In this document: positions 60,736 through 64,000 of the stretch, in pieces
How the letters are laid out: the number at the start of each line of letters is the position of its first letter
Position numbering within the stretch: position 1 is the first letter of the stretch
Made by a program: the position numbers and the translations under genes
Assembly (NCBI GenBank): GCA_007922305.1
Contig: ML677364.1
Span: forward strand, 21,559,326-21,623,325
DNA: 64,000 bases
Direction of reading: 5' to 3'
DNA from: Dermatemys mawii
Lineage: Eukaryota; Chordata; Testudines; Dermatemydidae
Notes under the pieces: generated by a model
The model's input: the letters and a program-made list of their open reading frames with translations, nothing else
Database searches by the model: none
Told to the model about the DNA's origin: nothing

Positions 60736-61220
60736 CCTGGTCTACCCTAGGGTGGTGGTGGAGAGAATAGTATAGCTGAAGTCGACATTCTTAGATTGAC
60801 TTACCGCGGCATCTTCATGGCGGTGAGTTGACTGCTGCTGCTCCCCTGGCGACTAATGGGACTACTGATGTGCTTAAAAATTAAGCACATATATGTTTTC
60901 AGGAACATAGTGTTAGAGACCATCTCCCTCCCAGGAACCCAGCCAGATCTGCTGCTCTGCCCTGATAAAGCCCTGGATGAAACTGATGGGGGGTAAGGCA
61001 TTTTCAGCATTTGGACCCAGGCTGGGTAACACCTTATAGCTTTCAAGTAAACTCGCTTAGTGCAGATGCAGTGTGTACTGAAATAAGCTATATACCTGCA
61101 AAAGCACTTTCATGCCACTATAAGTGTATCTACGCTAGGGTTTTTGTGTGTATAGAAATGTCATTAAAGAATTCACCCCTAACTGACATAACTGTACCAC
61201 GAAAGGTCTATTGTAGACCT
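60736..61220. mobile_element. Composite of MITE fragments
   Basis: 60736-60852 is nearly the same as the left part of 62844-63108 (CCTGGTCTACCCTAGGGTGG, GACTTACCGCGGCATC). The rest to 61220 ends in GGTCTATTGTAGACCTGGCC and seems to come from another element. Confidence 0.5.
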
Positions 61221-61299
61221 GGCCTTAATGTTTGATCCAAAGCTCATTGAAGTCCATGAAAGACTCCTGGTGACTCCAACTGGCTTTTGATTAAGCTCT

Positions 61300-61420
61300 A
61301 TATCTCATTTTAAGGTATATGTAAACTCAGATAATAATGCCTACCCCATGTGTTTGTAAAATTCTCTAAGATCTTTAGAAGGTGCTAAATTACACAGTTA
61401 TAATTATTATTTCAACCCCC
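61300..61420 (+). mobile_element. MIR-like SINE relic
   Basis: ATAATAATGCCTACCCCATG, TTTGTAAAATTCTCTAAG and GAAGGTGCTAAATTACAC follow a MIR-like 3' half. Diverged. Confidence 0.4.
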
Positions 61421-62843
61421 GGAAAATAGGAACATTGGGCAAAGTTCTGCTCTCATTTCCACAGTGCTAAATCCCAAGTAATTCCACTGAACTCAATGGA
61501 GCTACTCTAGATTTAACAGTGGTAGTTTTGACATCAGAATTTGGCCTACTGTCAAATCTTTAATGAGAGGATTGCAAACATCTTCCCTGAAGAAATAATA
61601 GGTATGACAGAGAAATTCCATTTAAAGTCTTCTGCAGGGAACATGTCTTGTCAACATGGCACGCTAAGAGAATTAAATATGAATTCACAGGCTCCCATAA
61701 ACACATACAAATACAACAAACTGTGTACACTCCTCCTATAACCATCTTGAGCACACCTGTTAAAATAAAATTGTGTTTAATACATTCATAACTGCATGCT
61801 AAGCCTACAGTACCTTAAATCTGTCATCCCTCTGTTCTGCACATCTAACAACAGTAACCAGGTAACAGAAAACTAATTTACATTCCAGATGGATTTTCTG
61901 CAGTGATGTACTCCATTAGATGGGCAAACGGTGGCTTACTTTTCACAATCCATGTTGACACACTGGAAATGAAAGTGACAAAAATTATAGATAGCTCTTA
62001 GATTAGCTAAGAAGAGATAATGGAAGAAAGAGAGAGACCCAATGGTTCAATCCTGCAAGACCTCGAGCACTCCGATAAGGTGGTGAGTGCCCTCATGTCC
62101 AGTTGAAATCAGTGGGCAGAGAGTGCTCAGCTCCTTGCAGGAATGCAAGATTGAGCCTAAATTCAGAGAATAGAGGAATGATCTATTTCTTCACAATATC
62201 TTTTTCTACAGTTCATAACATATCAAAAATAAGGGCAATCTCTGAATTTGCTATTCATCAAGTTCCTTTTCTGTTTCTACAAAGGACTAGCTCATATGTT
62301 CAGTCTGTGAGGGGTGTGTGTGGGATTTAGACTATAAAAAGGATTAGCTAAATTGACCCAAATAAAGTGAAATATGGGACAAGCAAATAAAAGTTGAGAA
62401 GTGGGGTGTGGCCTGGAGCACTCATGTCCCAGCTTATGTAATAAAACAGTCGGGCAAGCTTATGTCAGTTGTGGTGCCACCTTATCAGAGACACCTTGTT
62501 GAGAACTTAAAAAAGTTCAGACAGAACAAAAACCTGCAGTATCAAAACACAGACAGCAACCACAACTATTGGGTAGAAAAGGTTCAATTTATGAAGTGTA
62601 CATAGTCACCATTTTGGACTGGTAAAAAGACAACCTGTCCTCCATCTTGGCCTTTATAAGCAATGGGACACTTTTGGTACTTGATGACCAAGACTCAAAC
62701 TTGGCCCGCTCACAGTGACTCAGCAATTCCATATTTTTCCTTGTGTCACAGAATCTAAGTTTTCATTAAAAATAATTAATGCCAGCATTTTAAAAATATG
62801 CCCAGTAATTTGCGGTGCCTCCATTTTTGTGTACCTAAATGAG
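61421..62843. other. No gene or recognised element
   Basis: Unassigned DNA with short frames. Confidence 0.4.
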
Positions 62844-63108
62844 CCCTGGTCTACCCTGGGGTGGTGGTGGAGAGAATAGTATAGCTGAAGTCGATGTTCT
62901 TAGATTGACTTACCACGGCATCTTCATGGCGGTGAGTTTGCTGCTGCTCCCCTGGCGACTTCGCCTGCACCTCTTGCGGCGGTGGAGTACCAGAGTCAAT
63001 GGGAGAGAACTCAGGGATCAATTTATCGCATCTAGACTAGACGCGATAAATCGACCCCCAATAGATCGATCACTACCCGCTGATCTGGCGGGTAGTGTAG
63101 ACATACCC
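62844..63108. mobile_element. MITE with inverted GTCTAC ends
   Basis: Left CCCTGGTCTACCCTGGGGTG and right GGTAGTGTAGACATACCC are inverted. The inside holds inverted arms around TCGCGATAAAT-like words (TTTATCGCATCTAGAC and AGACGCGATAAATCGACC). The 105-codon frame over it is not a gene. Confidence 0.7.
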
Positions 63109-63654
63109 TTAGTGTCTTTAGAATTTCTAGAGGTACTAAGCAATCACAAGTTCTAACAGAAGTCAGTGGGACTGGAAAATCCAGGCATTCAATATTAGCA
63201 TACTTTTAAAAAGAGTTGGTTTAAAAATCAGTCACTTAAGCATGTGAAGATAGCCTTAAAAATGTAAACCACCAAAGCCACCTTAACAGACAGCCCAAGA
63301 CTCAATGGGTGTTAACTCTATAATTTAAACGTCTACTGATCAAACCACGGAAAGAGAGAGTGACTATTATATTATGAAGTTCTATGCCAACTGCTGAAAG
63401 TGGCATCTTATATTGGCTACATGAGTGAATGGAACTAGGATGGAGGCAGAGGATGGCTGGAAGATAAAGCTTAGGAGAATACCACCACTTCCCCCCAAGT
63501 CTGAACCCTGATGCTAAAAACTGCTTTTCATCACTTTGACTAATATATCAAATATCACTGTCCTGCAATGAAAACTGCTAAATTTTAAGAATCTAGACCA
63601 ACGGTCACAACCTCCCTACAGTATGAGAAACCTATTACTTAGATCAACTTCCAA

Positions 63655-63738
63655 ATCATAGAGTTGTAGCATCTGAATGGACTTCAAGAGGTCAGCTAGT
63701 TCAGTCCCCTGCACTCATGGCAGGACTAAGTATTATCT
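63655..63738 (-). mobile_element. CR1 LINE 3' end, interrupted
   Basis: AATCATAGAGTTGTAGCATC then CAGTCCCCTGCACTCATGGC is a reversed CR1 tail. It stops abruptly at GACCATCCC, where a MITE begins. Confidence 0.7.
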
Positions 63739-63930
63739 AGACCATCCCGTCGACTCCGGAACTCCACCTCCACGAGAGGTGGAAGCGGAGTCGATGGGGA
63801 AGCGGCAGTAGTCAACTCGCCACCACCAGATAAGTCGACCTAAGATACATTGACTTCAGCTACGCTATTCACTTAGCTGAAGTTGCGTATCTTAAGTCAA
63901 CCCCCACCCTAGTGTAGACCTTGCTTAAGA
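63739..63930. mobile_element. MITE related to 62844-63108
   Basis: Contains GAAGTTGCGTATCTTAAGTC and CCCACCCTAGTGTAGACCTT in reverse orientation to the other copies. The left end is unclear. Confidence 0.55.
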
Positions 63931-63964
63931 AACCAAATACGGCATTTTTATAGCATATGTGTGG

Positions 63965-64000
63965 AGGGGAGGAGTGATGATCTAGTAGTTAGAGCACTAG
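63965..64000 (+). mobile_element. tRNA-like SINE start, cut by window end
   Basis: ATGATCTAGTAGTTAGAGCA resembles the A-box of a MIR-type or other tRNA-derived SINE. The body lies outside the window. Confidence 0.4.

Noticed and set aside
62839..63156. 105-codon plus-strand frame
   Set aside because: It covers a MITE almost exactly.

Overview
This is vertebrate nuclear DNA and almost certainly comes from a turtle, probably a cryptodire. The strongest taxonomic evidence is a tRNA-derived SINE (about 4566-4748) whose tail resembles a CR1 LINE 3' end, the pattern described for the tortoise Pol III SINE. It sits among many CR1 3' ends, Penelope-like elements with a GIY-YIG domain, hAT-type non-autonomous DNA transposons with 8-bp target duplications, MIR/L2-type relics and a few solo LTRs. 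Genes are sparse, with long introns and a CpG-island promoter. No bacterial, plasmid or CRISPR features are present.

Genes. (1) Two H2A-variant genes lie head-to-tail on the minus strand (13893-14306, 137 aa; 21119-21556, 145 aa). Their coding parts are uninterrupted, their histone folds are nearly identical and their tails differ. The first ends exactly in SQEF, the H2A.X-type terminal motif. The second has SQE followed by five more residues. Both have a splice-acceptor-like site just before the ATG, an AATAAA downstream and no visible histone stem-loop, so they look like polyadenylated, replication-independent (perhaps egg or germline) H2A.X-type genes. Matching 5' flanks show that they arose by a segmental duplication later altered by transposon insertions. 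(2) A complete six-exon PDCL3 gene runs on the plus strand (coding 26742-38899, 241 codons). It starts in a CpG island with an exon carrying only two codons, and it has a poly(A) signal at 39289.

Layout. 1-13.4 kb: repeats, including an L2/CR1-group LINE on the minus strand broken by an LTR and a C-rich insert. 13.4-23.5 kb: the H2A duplication, with a repeat-rich spacer. 23.5-26.4 kb: LINE, CR1 and GC-rich repeats. 26.4-39.3 kb: PDCL3, whose second intron carries several transposons, some nested. 39.3-64 kb: no recognised host gene; repeats with long stretches of unassigned DNA. One 133-codon open frame (50432-50830, minus) has a protein-like composition but is not recognised.

The most interesting part is the paired H2A locus: two paralogues that appear to differ in whether they keep a usable terminal DNA-damage phosphorylation motif, with a 114-bp block of identity inside the fold. 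Family assignments come from reading the sequence by eye; no database search was possible.
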